Assembly (NCBI GenBank): GCA_910577475.1
Contig: CAJTLJ010000021.1
Location: 1-15,921, forward strand
From: an uncultured Alistipes sp.
GTDB lineage: Bacteria; Bacteroidota; Bacteroidia; Bacteroidales; Rikenellaceae
DNA: 15,921 nt
Reading direction: 5' to 3'
In this document: piece after piece, positions 6,410 through 12,852 of the stretch
How the letters are laid out: each line of letters opens with the position of its first letter
Position numbering within the stretch: position 1 is the first letter of the stretch
Notes under the pieces: model-generated
The model's database searches: none
Told to the model about the DNA's origin: nothing
What the model saw: only the letters and a program-made list of their open reading frames with translations
Translations under genes and position numbers: made by a program

Positions 6410-8392
6410 ATGATCGATCGCGAAACAGTAGACCGGGTATTCGCCGCGGCGAACATCGTCGAAATCATCGGCGACTACGTGACACTCAAGAAAAAGGGTG
6501 TCAACTACGTGGCGTGCTGCCCGTTCCACAACGAGAAGACCCCCTCGTTCGTCGTCTCGCCCTCTAAAGGAGTCTACAAGTGCTTCGGTTGCGGCGAGGG
6601 CGGCAACGCCGTCAACTTCGTGATGAAGCACGAGAGCATGACCTTTCCCGAGGCGCTGAAGGCCGTGGCCAAACGCTACGGAATCGAGATCAAGGAGCGG
6701 GAGCTCAGCGAGGAGGAGGTGCGCCGCAACGACGACCGGGAAAGCATGTTCGCCCTTAACGGCTGGGCGGCCGACTACTTCGCCGACTACCTCTACAATT
6801 CCGAGGAGGGGCGCAGCGTGGGGCTCACCTACTTCAGCCAGAAGCGCGGCTTCACCGAAGCCACGATCCGCAAATTCGGGCTCGGCTACTGCTCGGCGCA
6901 GGGGGCGGCCCTCTCGCGGACCGCACGCGAGGCGGGCTATCGGGAGGAGTATCTGGTCGATACGGGACTCTCGATCCGCAGCGACCGCGACGGCTCGCTC
7001 TTCGACCGCTTCCGCGACCGTGTGATCTTCCCCGTGCACAACATCTCGGGACGAGTGGTCGCCTTCGGCGGCCGCATTCTGGGCACGAACAAGAACGTGG
7101 GCAAGTACCTCAACTCGCCCGAGAGCATCATCTACAGCAAGAAAAACGAGCTCTACGGCCTCTTCTTCGCCAAGCGGGCCATCCAGCAGCAGGACGTAGC
7201 CATCATGGTGGAGGGTTACACGGACGTGATCTCCATGCACCAGGCCGGTGTGGAGAACGTGGTGGCCTCGTCCGGCACGTCGCTCACCACCGAGCAGATC
7301 CGCCTGCTGAAGCGCTTCACGAAGAACATCACGGTGATCTACGACGGCGATGCGGCGGGTATCCACGCATCGCTGCGCGGAATCGACATGATCCTGGCCG
7401 AGGGAATGAACGTGCGGGTGGTGGGGCTGCCGCCCGAGGACGACCCCGACTCCTTCGCCCGCAGCCATACGGCCGACCAGGTGCGCGGCTACGTGCTGGA
7501 AAACGAGGTCGACTTCATCACCTTCAAGGCACAGTTGCTGATGCGCGAGGCGCAGCACGATCCGATCCGCAAGGCGGCGCTGATCGGCGACATGGTGCAG
7601 TCCATCGTCCAGATCCCCGACGCCATCCACCGCTCGGTCTACGTCAAGGAGTGCGCCCGCATCATGGATGTGGACGAGAACGTCCTGATCGCCGAGGTGG
7701 CCCGCAAGCGCCACACGGCGGCGGGAGACCGGGAGACCGAGGAGTTCATGCGCCGCCAGGCCCGGCAGCAGCAGACCGAGCAGACCCCGACCGACACCAC
7801 TCTGCCGGCCTACAAGCAGGGGGTAAAGGGGGGCAGCAGCACCGAAGCGCTCGAGGGCGAGCTGGTGAAATACCTGCTCAAATACGGTCACTGCGATTTC
7901 GAACTCAAGGAGGGGCGGACGATGGTGGCCTGCAACGTGGCGGAGGTGATCTTCGCCGATCTGGATGCCGACGGCATCCGGTTCCGGAATCCGATCTACA
8001 ACGAAATTCTGAATACCTACCGCACCGAGTGGGAGCGGCTGGGGCGCGGCACGGAGGTGCCGGCGAACTACTTTACCAGCCACATCAATCCCGAGGTCAG
8101 CAAGACGGCCGTCGATCTGCTCTGGGCAGACGACAACTACGTCCCCAGCCAGCTCTGGAGCCGCAAGGAGATTCACGTCGAGAGCGAAACGGAGATGCTC
8201 TCGATCGGCGTGCCGCGGGCCGTGGCGCTCTACAAGTCGAAGGTGGTGGAGCGCTTCATCGAGGAGCAGAACGCCCGGCTGAAAGAGGACGACCTGTCGG
8301 AGGAGGAGGTGCTGGAGATCATGCAGAAACTCTCGAAACTCAACGCGATCCGCGTCTCGCTCTCCCGCAAGCTCGACCGGCTGATTCTGTAA
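6410..8392 (+). CDS. dnaG: DNA primase DnaG
   Basis: DnaG synthesizes RNA primers for leading-start and Okazaki fragments and docks on the replicative helicase DnaB through its C-terminal domain. The 660-residue protein has the CHC2 zinc-binding domain, with ligands in CPFH (C37, H40) and KCFGC (C58, C61). The primase core follows, with RDRVIFPVHNISGRVVAFGGR at 202-222. The Toprim domain carries EGYTD (E268) and YDGDAAG (D312, D314), the acidic residues that bind catalytic metal. The C-terminal part from about 430 on is the helicase-interacting region. The frame opens slightly upstream, but ATG 6410 gives MIDRETVDRVFAAANIVEII, the standard N-terminus, and lies 6 bases after a -7 box. Full length for Bacteroidota. 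No terminator is seen right after the stop; transcription may run into the repeats. Confidence 0.97.
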   Translation: MIDRETVDRVFAAANIVEIIGDYVTLKKKGVNYVACCPFHNEKTPSFVVSPSKGVYKCFGCGEGGNAVNFVMKHESMTFPEALKAVAKRYGIEIKERELSEEEVRRNDDRESMFALNGWAADYFADYLYNSEEGRSVGLTYFSQKRGFTEATIRKFGLGYCSAQGAALSRTAREAGYREEYLVDTGLSIRSDRDGSLFDRFRDRVIFPVHNISGRVVAFGGRILGTNKNVGKYLNSPESIIYSKKNELYGLFFAKRAIQQQDVAIMVEGYTDVISMHQAGVENVVASSGTSLTTEQIRLLKRFTKNITVIYDGDAAGIHASLRGIDMILAEGMNVRVVGLPPEDDPDSFARSHTADQVRGYVLENEVDFITFKAQLLMREAQHDPIRKAALIGDMVQSIVQIPDAIHRSVYVKECARIMDVDENVLIAEVARKRHTAAGDRETEEFMRRQARQQQTEQTPTDTTLPAYKQGVKGGSSTEALEGELVKYLLKYGHCDFELKEGRTMVACNVAEVIFADLDADGIRFRNPIYNEILNTYRTEWERLGRGTEVPANYFTSHINPEVSKTAVDLLWADDNYVPSQLWSRKEIHVESETEMLSIGVPRAVALYKSKVVERFIEEQNARLKEDDLSEEEVLEIMQKLSKLNAIRVSLSRKLDRLIL

Positions 8393-8481
8393 GGAGCTCG
8401 GCCGTCACTCCCGCCCATACGAACGCAGCCGCCGAAACACTTCACGATCGGCGATGCACGATTTACAATTCATACCGTATC

Positions 8482-8619
8482 TGTCACCTTGAGCGGAGCG
8501 ATAGCGAAGTCGAAAGGTCCCGAACTGACGGAACATTCACCGGTACGACCTGCACGGGCTCATGCCAATCCACCCTCGGGACCCCTCGACTGCGCCTTCG
8601 GCTGCGCTCGGGGTGACAA
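8482..8619. repeat. Dispersed repeat unit, copy 1 (complete, inverted arms)
   Basis: About 138 bp. The left arm starts tgtcaccttgagcg and ends aaggtccc. The right arm starts gggacccctcgact and ends ctcggggtgaca, so the two arms are imperfect inverted copies of each other. The 57-base core includes ggaacattcaccggtacga and gccaatccaccctc, shared almost exactly with the unit at 8794-8925. No transposase is present. The size and inverted ends resemble a MITE or large REP-type element. Confidence 0.75.
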
Positions 8620-8626
8620 TCACTTC

Positions 8627-8690
8627 TGTCACCTTGAGCGAAGCGTAGCGAAGTCGAAAGGTCTCGACATAGCGGAACATTCACCCTCAC
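8627..8690. repeat. Dispersed repeat unit, copy 2 (left arm and partial core)
   Basis: The left arm tgtcaccttgagcgaagcg...gtcgaaaggtctcg is followed by gcggaacattcaccctcacg, where similarity to the core of the other units stops. The right arm is missing; a different inverted repeat follows instead. It begins 8 bases after the end of copy 1. Confidence 0.7.
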
Positions 8691-8702
8691 GAACCATCCC
8701 CG

Positions 8703-8766
8703 CAGTGCGCAGCCAGCGAAGGACGAAACAGGATTGCAGTCCTTCGCCCAGGGTGGCTGCGGACTG
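8703..8766. repeat. Inverted repeat (cruciform-capable) between repeat copies 2 and 3
   Basis: Three arm pairs line up: cagt/actg (8703-8706, 8763-8766), cgcagcca/tggctgcg (8708-8715, 8754-8761) and cgaaggac/gtccttcg (8717-8724, 8739-8746), with a 7-base bulge on the right side (8747-8753) and a 14-base loop. A small hairpin, cggcgc-aaa-gcgccg, follows directly. There is no T run, so a terminator is unlikely. Confidence 0.6.
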
Positions 8767-8793
8767 CCGGCGCAAAGCGCCGATTCGGCCGGC

Positions 8794-8925
8794 TGTCATG
8801 TCGAGCGGAGGGGCGGTCAGCCCCGAAGTCGAGACATCTCGACAGCGCGGAACATTCACCGGTACGATACGCATGGGCTCACGCCAATCCACCCTCGGGA
8901 CCCCTCGACTTCGCTCGTGGTGACA
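8794..8925. repeat. Dispersed repeat unit, copy 3 (complete, inverted arms)
   Basis: About 132 bp. The left arm is tgtcatgtcgagcgg...gtcgagacatctcgac and the right arm gggacccctcgacttcgctcgtggtgaca. Its core, ggaacattcaccggtacga then gccaatccaccctc, differs from copy 1 at only a few positions, so both derive from one element. Copy 3 ends directly against the terminator hairpin at 8926. Confidence 0.75.
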
Positions 8926-8970
8926 GAATCGGGGCTGTCCGCTTTCCATCGGACAGCCCCGATTCGTTTT
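8926..8970. terminator. Strong hairpin between the convergent dnaG side and lipoprotein genes
   Basis: Arms 8926-8941 (gaatcggggctgtccg) and 8950-8965 (cggacagccccgattc) pair perfectly over 16 bp with an 8-base loop. On the plus strand GTTTT follows; on the minus strand the T content is poor. It lies 12 bases beyond the stop of the minus-strand lipoprotein gene, so it could end transcription from either side. Confidence 0.7.
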
Positions 8971-8982
8971 CAGCCGAACAAA

Positions 8983-9447
8983 CTATTTCCGGACAATGCC
9001 CGTCATGCCGAACATCGGCACTCCATCTATCCAGATCATGCTATCAGCAGGTGAATCTTGAGGCAGGCAATCGACCCGTGTCTTCGTACCGTCGCCCCAA
9101 TCGAAAATAACCGTCGTTACCTTATAATAAGGAATATAATCGTAAAGAAACCTGTATTTTTCGCTATTAAGCGCGGGAAACAGCCAGCTTAACGCAGATG
9201 GGACGAACTTCGAACCGGGTAAATTCTCAATATAATGTTTTTTCCCGTTTTCAATCGCGCAAACCCGGTCGTTCAACAGATTCCCCTCCGTCTCGGGATT
9301 CAGCAGATCAGCTCCCGTCCCGGCATCTTCCACCAGCAGACAAAATTGGGTACAAGGAGGTCTCTCTCCCATCTCTTCATCCTTGCCGCACCCTGCGACC
9401 AAGCTTATGAACGCCCATATATAAAGTATTCTGATAATCGTTTTCAT
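8983..9447 (-). CDS. Small lipoprotein, tandem paralogue 2 (unknown function)
   Basis: A 154-residue predicted lipoprotein. The signal peptide MKTIIRILYIWAFISLVAGC has its lipobox cysteine at 20. ATG 9447 is preferred over a TTG three codons upstream. The mature domain contains TGADLLNPETEGNLL, then RVCAIENGKKHYI, a divergent middle, VTTVIFDWGDGTKTRVD and a terminal GIVRK. It is clearly paralogous to the gene at 9465-9926: a 40-residue stretch differs at only 3 positions, while the middle is unalike. It lies 17 bases after that gene and is last in the unit headed by the broken C10 protease. Similar small lipoproteins accompany C10 proteases in Bacteroides, some described as inhibitors. That role here is inference from position and general resemblance. 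The gene ends near a strong hairpin. Confidence 0.8.
   Translation of the reverse strand: MKTIIRILYIWAFISLVAGCGKDEEMGERPPCTQFCLLVEDAGTGADLLNPETEGNLLNDRVCAIENGKKHYIENLPGSKFVPSALSWLFPALNSEKYRFLYDYIPYYKVTTVIFDWGDGTKTRVDCLPQDSPADSMIWIDGVPMFGMTGIVRK
9231..9332. repeat. 102-bp near-identical segment, copy in downstream lipoprotein
   Basis: This segment matches 9716-9817 with about 4 differences in 102 bases by eye, in the same orientation, 485 bases apart. It codes for the shared LLNPETEGNLL...GKKHY region of the two lipoproteins. The sequence on either side is much less alike. Confidence 0.85.
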
Positions 9448-9464
9448 AGTTTTCAACTCGTTTA

Positions 9465-9926
9465 TTATTTCCGGACAATGCCCACCTTACCGGGAGAGGC
9501 TATGCCATCCACCCAAATCAGGCAATTGAGGTAATCATGAGGCAGAAAATCTACCTGCGTTTTCGTACCGTCGCCCCAGTCGAAAACAACGGTCGTTATT
9601 GCATCATACCCGAGCCCTCTGAAAACCAAGACACATCGTCCGGTATCATACGGGTAATCGCGGAGCCACTCCAAACGAGAACCGAAATAATTACCCGATC
9701 CGGGGATATTTCCGATATAATGTTTTTTCCCGTTTTCAATCGCACAAACCCGGTCGTTCAACAGATTCCCCTCCGTCTCGGGGTTCAGCAGATCAGCCCC
9801 CGTCTCGGCATCTTCCAGCTGAATATAAAACTCGGCCGGAGGCAAAATATCATGCGCCTCGTCTTCGCATCCGCTTGCAAGCCAAGCGATCGGCAATAAT
9901 AAGAATATTTTGAAAAAAGCTTTCAT
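9465..9926 (-). CDS. Small lipoprotein, tandem paralogue 1 (unknown function)
   Basis: A 153-residue predicted lipoprotein with signal peptide MKAFFKIFLLLPIAWLASGC (acylated cysteine at 20). The mature part has EDAETGADLLNPETEGNLL, RVCAIENGKKHYIGNIPGSG, a variable middle, ITTVVFDWGDGTKTQVD and a final GIVRK, sharing its domain with the next gene. The protein should sit in the periplasm or on the outer membrane. It begins 14 bases after the stop of the C10-protease C-terminal remnant, so protease and lipoproteins were one transcription unit before the protease broke. The locus is more AT-rich than the flanking core genes. Function is not known; a protease-partner or inhibitor role is possible. 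If so, it has outlived its target. Confidence 0.8.
   Translation of the reverse strand: MKAFFKIFLLLPIAWLASGCEDEAHDILPPAEFYIQLEDAETGADLLNPETEGNLLNDRVCAIENGKKHYIGNIPGSGNYFGSRLEWLRDYPYDTGRCVLVFRGLGYDAITTVVFDWGDGTKTQVDFLPHDYLNCLIWVDGIASPGKVGIVRK
9716..9817. repeat. 102-bp near-identical segment, copy in upstream lipoprotein
   Basis: The direct-repeat partner of 9231-9332. The sharp edges against divergent flanks fit either a recent partial gene conversion or strong purifying selection on this part of the domain. Confidence 0.85.
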
Positions 9927-9940
9927 AATTACCTCTTTTT

Positions 9941-10267
9941 TTATAAATATACAAACATTTTAAGCCCGGTATCAAAAAGAGCAGGATCGTCACCTATTAT
10001 TTCTCCTTTATCATACCCTTGCCTGAGAGCCGTATCAAATGCCCAGGGATAATAATATCCGTCCCAAGCACCTTTCCATCCGAAATTACAATGTGTCAAA
10101 ATATCCTGAATCGGTTCTGCCGATACCATTGCATTACCGACCCAGGTGCACTTTTTCGCTTCGTATCGATACCAACCGTCAAGAAGCCAGACATGACTTT
10201 CTTTATCAGAATTTTCCCCTCTCATTAAGAACCGGACGGCCGTCAAACACCATCCGTTCGACAGTTT
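9941..10267 (-). pseudogene. C-terminal remnant of a C10 (streptopain-family) cysteine protease
   Basis: An open stretch of about 108 codons follows a TAG at 10270-10268. It has no proper ATG at its head; a TTG at 10246 is the only early candidate. It contains SHVWLLDGWYRYE, which fits the region around the catalytic histidine of C10 peptidases (usually GHAWVxDGY), and LTHCNFGWKGAWDGYYYPWAFDT, which fits the HCNWGWGGxxNGYYxxxVFD segment with the conserved tryptophan/asparagine region. The protein ends shortly after, as the family does. The catalytic-cysteine half is absent and the frame differs from that of the N-terminal piece at 10275-10574. This is therefore the tail of an inactivated gene, not a small intact one. 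Confidence 0.75.
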
Positions 10268-10274
10268 CTATATC

Positions 10275-10574
10275 TTAATCATGAAAAGCGCCGTCCGGAA
10301 GGCTCCGGGTCAGATCATCGGGAGTAAGGACCGTTTCATCCAATACGGCCAGCACGGAGGAGCGGATCTGCCGGACGGAGGCAGCACGTGTCGACTCGCT
10401 GCCCTCCAGATTTTCGAGCATGGCGGCCAGCGTTTCCAAAGCATCGTCCTGCGAACGAACCCACGAAGAGGAGGGCTCGGGAGCGTTCGGCGAAAAGAGG
10501 AGATCCGGCTCCTCCGAACTGCGGGAACAGGCTGCCGCCAACAGCAACAGCCCCCAGAATAGGATTTTTTTCAT
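10275..10574 (-). pseudogene. N-terminal remnant of a C10 protease (lipoprotein signal plus start of propeptide)
   Basis: A 99-codon frame beginning with ATG 10574. The signal peptide MKKILFWGLLLLAAAC has its lipobox cysteine at 16. It is followed by a Pro/Ser-rich linker and VRSQDDALETLAAMLENLEG...STRAASVRQI, then TRSLPDGAFHD before TAA. In intact Bacteroidota C10 proteases a lipoprotein signal is followed by this kind of region (EAL-x-x-A-x-x-M, STRA, TRSxPD), which leads into the Spi-like propeptide strand F-x-x-x-NFE. Here the frame stops exactly where that strand should begin. The C-terminal piece starts 5-8 bases further on in another frame, so a few hundred codons have been deleted. 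It may still be transcribed from the promoter at 10605-10636 and secreted as a short lipoprotein. Confidence 0.7.
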
Positions 10575-10604
10575 AAGCGAACAGAGTTAAAGGTGAATGC
10601 GGAG

Positions 10605-10636
10605 GCAATATAATAAATAATTCGTTAAAATACAAA
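10605..10636 (-). promoter_or_regulatory. Promoter of the protease-remnant/lipoprotein unit
   Basis: TTTG (10636-10633) and TATATTGC (10612-10605) are separated by 20 bases, the right spacing for -33 and -7 boxes. The -7 box is imperfect at its end (TTGC instead of TTTG). The leader to ATG 10574 would be about 25-30 nt, unlike the near-leaderless core genes. Confidence 0.55.
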
Positions 10637-10714
10637 CAGTTACTCCTGTTTTTCCGATACGCGTTCGAAAAAGGCGGAATCGGGGAGAGAAGAGACCGGA
10701 AATCGCTCGGCCGC

Positions 10715-10728
10715 TTCCGGCGCCGGAA
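10715..10728. promoter_or_regulatory. 14-bp perfect palindrome upstream of uvrB (possible operator)
   Basis: TTCCGGCGCCGGAA reads identically on both strands. It ends 36 bases before the uvrB -7 box, where an upstream regulator could bind. No T run follows, so a terminator is unlikely. No known operator consensus is recognised. Confidence 0.35.
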
Positions 10729-10764
10729 TTTCGGGTTGCGGCGCGGGATTTGGATTTTATTCGT

Positions 10765-10772
10765 TATCTTTG
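10765..10772 (+). promoter_or_regulatory. -7 box of uvrB
   Basis: TATCTTTG is a perfect -7 box with only 5 bases (cgact) before the uvrB ATG. No TTTG lies at the expected -33 distance. It decides the start at 10778 over the longer frame that begins at 10736. Confidence 0.65.
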
Positions 10773-10777
10773 CGACT

Positions 10778-12826
10778 ATGGATTTCAAGTTAGTTTCCGA
10801 TTACAAGCCGACGGGCGACCAGCCGCAGGCCATCGAGCAGTTAGTGGATGCCATCCGCTCCCACTCGCGGCACAACACGCTGGAGGGAATCACCGGTTCC
10901 GGAAAGACCTTCACGGTAGCCAACGTCATCGCGCAGCTCAACCGGCCCACGCTGGTGCTGAGCCACAACAAGACGCTGGCGGCCCAGCTCTACGGCGAAT
11001 TCCGAAACTTCTTTCCCGAGAACGCGGTGGAGTACTTCGTCTCCTACTACGACTACTACCAGCCCGAGGCCTATCTGCCCACCACGGACACCTACATCGA
11101 AAAGGACCTGTCGATCAACGCCGAGATCGAGAAGATGCGGCTGAGCACCACGGCCACGTTGCTCTCGGGCCGCCGGGACGTGATCGTGGTTTCGAGCGTG
11201 TCGTGTCTCTACGGCTGCGGCAACCCCGAGGATTTCCACGCCACGGCGGTGCACGTCGAGGTGGGTCAGGTCCTGAACCGCAAGCAGTTTCTCTACAAGC
11301 TGGTCGAAGCGCTCTACACCCGCACGGAGCGGGAGCTCACTCCGGCGACCTTTCGCGTGAACGGCGACACGATCGACATCATGGCCGCCTTCGGCGAGTT
11401 CGGCAGCCAGTGTTTCCGGGTGATGTTCTTCGACGACGAGATCGAGGCCATTCAGACCATCGACCCGGTATCGGGTCAGCGGCTTCAGTCGCTGGACCGG
11501 CTGACGCTCTATCCCACCACCCTCTTCGTTACGACCAAGGAGCGCATACACAGCGCCATCCAGCAGATCTACCTCGACCTGGGCAATCAGCTGGCGAAAT
11601 TCGAGAAGGAGGGACGCTCGCTCGAGGCGACCCGCCTGAAGCAGCGCGTGGAGTACGACGTGGAGATGATCAAGGAGCTGGGCTACTGCCCGGGAATCGA
11701 GAACTACTCCCGCTACTTCGACGGCCGGGCCGAGGGGACCCGACCCTTCTGCCTGCTGGACTACTTCCCGGAGGATTACATGCTGGTGATCGACGAGAGC
11801 CACGTCACCGTCCCGCAGATACGGGCCATGTACGGCGGCGACCGCGCCCGCAAGGACAATCTGGTGGAGTACGGATTCCGCCTCCCCGCCGCGCGCGACA
11901 ACCGGCCGCTGAAATTCGGCGAGTTCGAGAATCTGGCCGGTCCCGCCATCTACGTGAGCGCCACCCCGGCCGAGTACGAGCTTACTAAGAGCGAAGGGGT
12001 CGTGGTCGAACAGCTGATCCGCCCCACGGGTCTGATCGACCCGCCGATGGAGGTGCGGCCCACGCTGGGGCAGATCGACGACCTGATCGAGGAGATCGAA
12101 CGGTGCGCCCGGGCCGAGGACAAGATTCTGGTAACCACCATCACCAAGCGCATGGCCGAGGAGCTTTCGAAATATTTCGACCGCATCGGCATCCGGAACC
12201 GCTACATCCACTCCGACGTAGACACGCTGGAGCGCATTCAGATTCTGGAGGACCTGCGGGCCGGAATGTTCGACGTCCTGATCGGCGTGAACCTGCTGCG
12301 CGAGGGGCTCGACCTCCCCGAGGTGGCCCTCGTAGCCATTCTGGACGCCGACAAGGAGGGATTCCTGCGCAACGTGCGGTCGCTCACCCAGATCGCCGGA
12401 CGTGCGGCCCGCCACCCCGAGGGCCGCGTGATTCTCTATGCCGACCAGATCACCGACTCCATGCGGGCGACCATCGAACAGAGCAACCGCCGCCGCGACA
12501 TCCAGCTGCACTACAACGTCGAACACCGGCTGATGCCGCGCCGCGCCCAGAAGAGCGGATCGGGGCAGAACCAGCTGCTGGTCGGCAAGGCCGGGGAGCA
12601 GGGCGAGGGCGAGGTGCGCTACCCGACGCTCGAGCCGCAGCGGACGGCGATGGCCGCCGACGTCCGGGGCGAGTACGTCGCCGCGGCACCCACGGAGGAG
12701 CTCGAACGCCGGATCGACGAGACCCGCCGCCAGATGGAGGAGGCGGCCAAAGCGCTCGACTTCATCCTCGCCGCCAAGCTCCGCGACAAGATGTATGAAC
12801 TCATGAAACAGAAAGGCCTCCGGTAA
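10778..12826 (+). CDS. uvrB: Excinuclease ABC subunit UvrB
   Basis: UvrB is the damage-verifying helicase-like subunit of nucleotide excision repair. It is loaded by UvrA and recruits UvrC. The 682-residue protein has Walker A GITGSGKT at 38-45, the beta-hairpin region YFVSYYDYYQPEAYLP at 86-101 with the conserved tyrosines that clamp the DNA strand, and the DEAD-box-like DESH at 339-342. The C-terminal helicase motifs LLREGLDLPEVALVAILDADKEGFLR and QIAGRAAR follow. A closing UVR domain (about 641-682, ELERRIDETRRQMEEAAKALDF) contacts UvrC. ATG 10778 gives the usual MDFKLVSDYKPTGDQPQAI start. Full length, GC-rich like the other core genes. The terminator stem overlaps its stop codon. SOS control is possible but no operator is recognised apart from the upstream palindrome. 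Confidence 0.98.
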   Translation: MDFKLVSDYKPTGDQPQAIEQLVDAIRSHSRHNTLEGITGSGKTFTVANVIAQLNRPTLVLSHNKTLAAQLYGEFRNFFPENAVEYFVSYYDYYQPEAYLPTTDTYIEKDLSINAEIEKMRLSTTATLLSGRRDVIVVSSVSCLYGCGNPEDFHATAVHVEVGQVLNRKQFLYKLVEALYTRTERELTPATFRVNGDTIDIMAAFGEFGSQCFRVMFFDDEIEAIQTIDPVSGQRLQSLDRLTLYPTTLFVTTKERIHSAIQQIYLDLGNQLAKFEKEGRSLEATRLKQRVEYDVEMIKELGYCPGIENYSRYFDGRAEGTRPFCLLDYFPEDYMLVIDESHVTVPQIRAMYGGDRARKDNLVEYGFRLPAARDNRPLKFGEFENLAGPAIYVSATPAEYELTKSEGVVVEQLIRPTGLIDPPMEVRPTLGQIDDLIEEIERCARAEDKILVTTITKRMAEELSKYFDRIGIRNRYIHSDVDTLERIQILEDLRAGMFDVLIGVNLLREGLDLPEVALVAILDADKEGFLRNVRSLTQIAGRAARHPEGRVILYADQITDSMRATIEQSNRRRDIQLHYNVEHRLMPRRAQKSGSGQNQLLVGKAGEQGEGEVRYPTLEPQRTAMAADVRGEYVAAAPTEELERRIDETRRQMEEAAKALDFILAAKLRDKMYELMKQKGLR

Positions 12827-12837
12827 GGGAGGCTTTT
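12816..12837 (+). terminator. Terminator overlapping the uvrB stop codon
   Basis: gcctcc (12816-12821) pairs with ggaggc (12828-12833), with four T after it (12834-12837). The TAA stop (12824-12826) lies in the loop, so the coding end is part of the hairpin. The short T run and 6-bp stem suggest modest strength. It lies between convergent uvrB and aroB. Confidence 0.6.
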
Positions 12838-12852
12838 CCTTCAGGGCGGGGC

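Larger units (their letters stand above)
8393..8982. other. 590-base gene-free stretch filled with repeats
   Basis: Between the dnaG stop and the first lipoprotein stop there is no convincing gene. The stretch holds two full repeat units (8482-8619, 8794-8925), a partial one (8627-8690), an unrelated inverted repeat (8703-8766) and a terminator hairpin (8926-8970). Open frames of 70-140 codons are present on both strands but consist of the repeat arms translated in various frames. Confidence 0.8.

Noticed and set aside
8482..8925. CRISPR array
   Set aside because: The copies are long, inverted-armed and unequal, with no regular short repeat-spacer pattern and no cas gene.
8484..8949. Several 68-144 codon frames on both strands, with repeated peptides such as RVDW-EP and PVNVP
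   Set aside because: They are translations of the dispersed repeat arms and core. The repeated peptides come from DNA repeats, and the frames lack consistent starts or homology to a protein family I know.
9941..10246. Intact 101-residue small protein starting at a TTG
   Set aside because: Homology to C10 peptidases continues upstream of the TTG to a TAG, and the matching N-terminal half is just beyond it, so it is a gene remnant.
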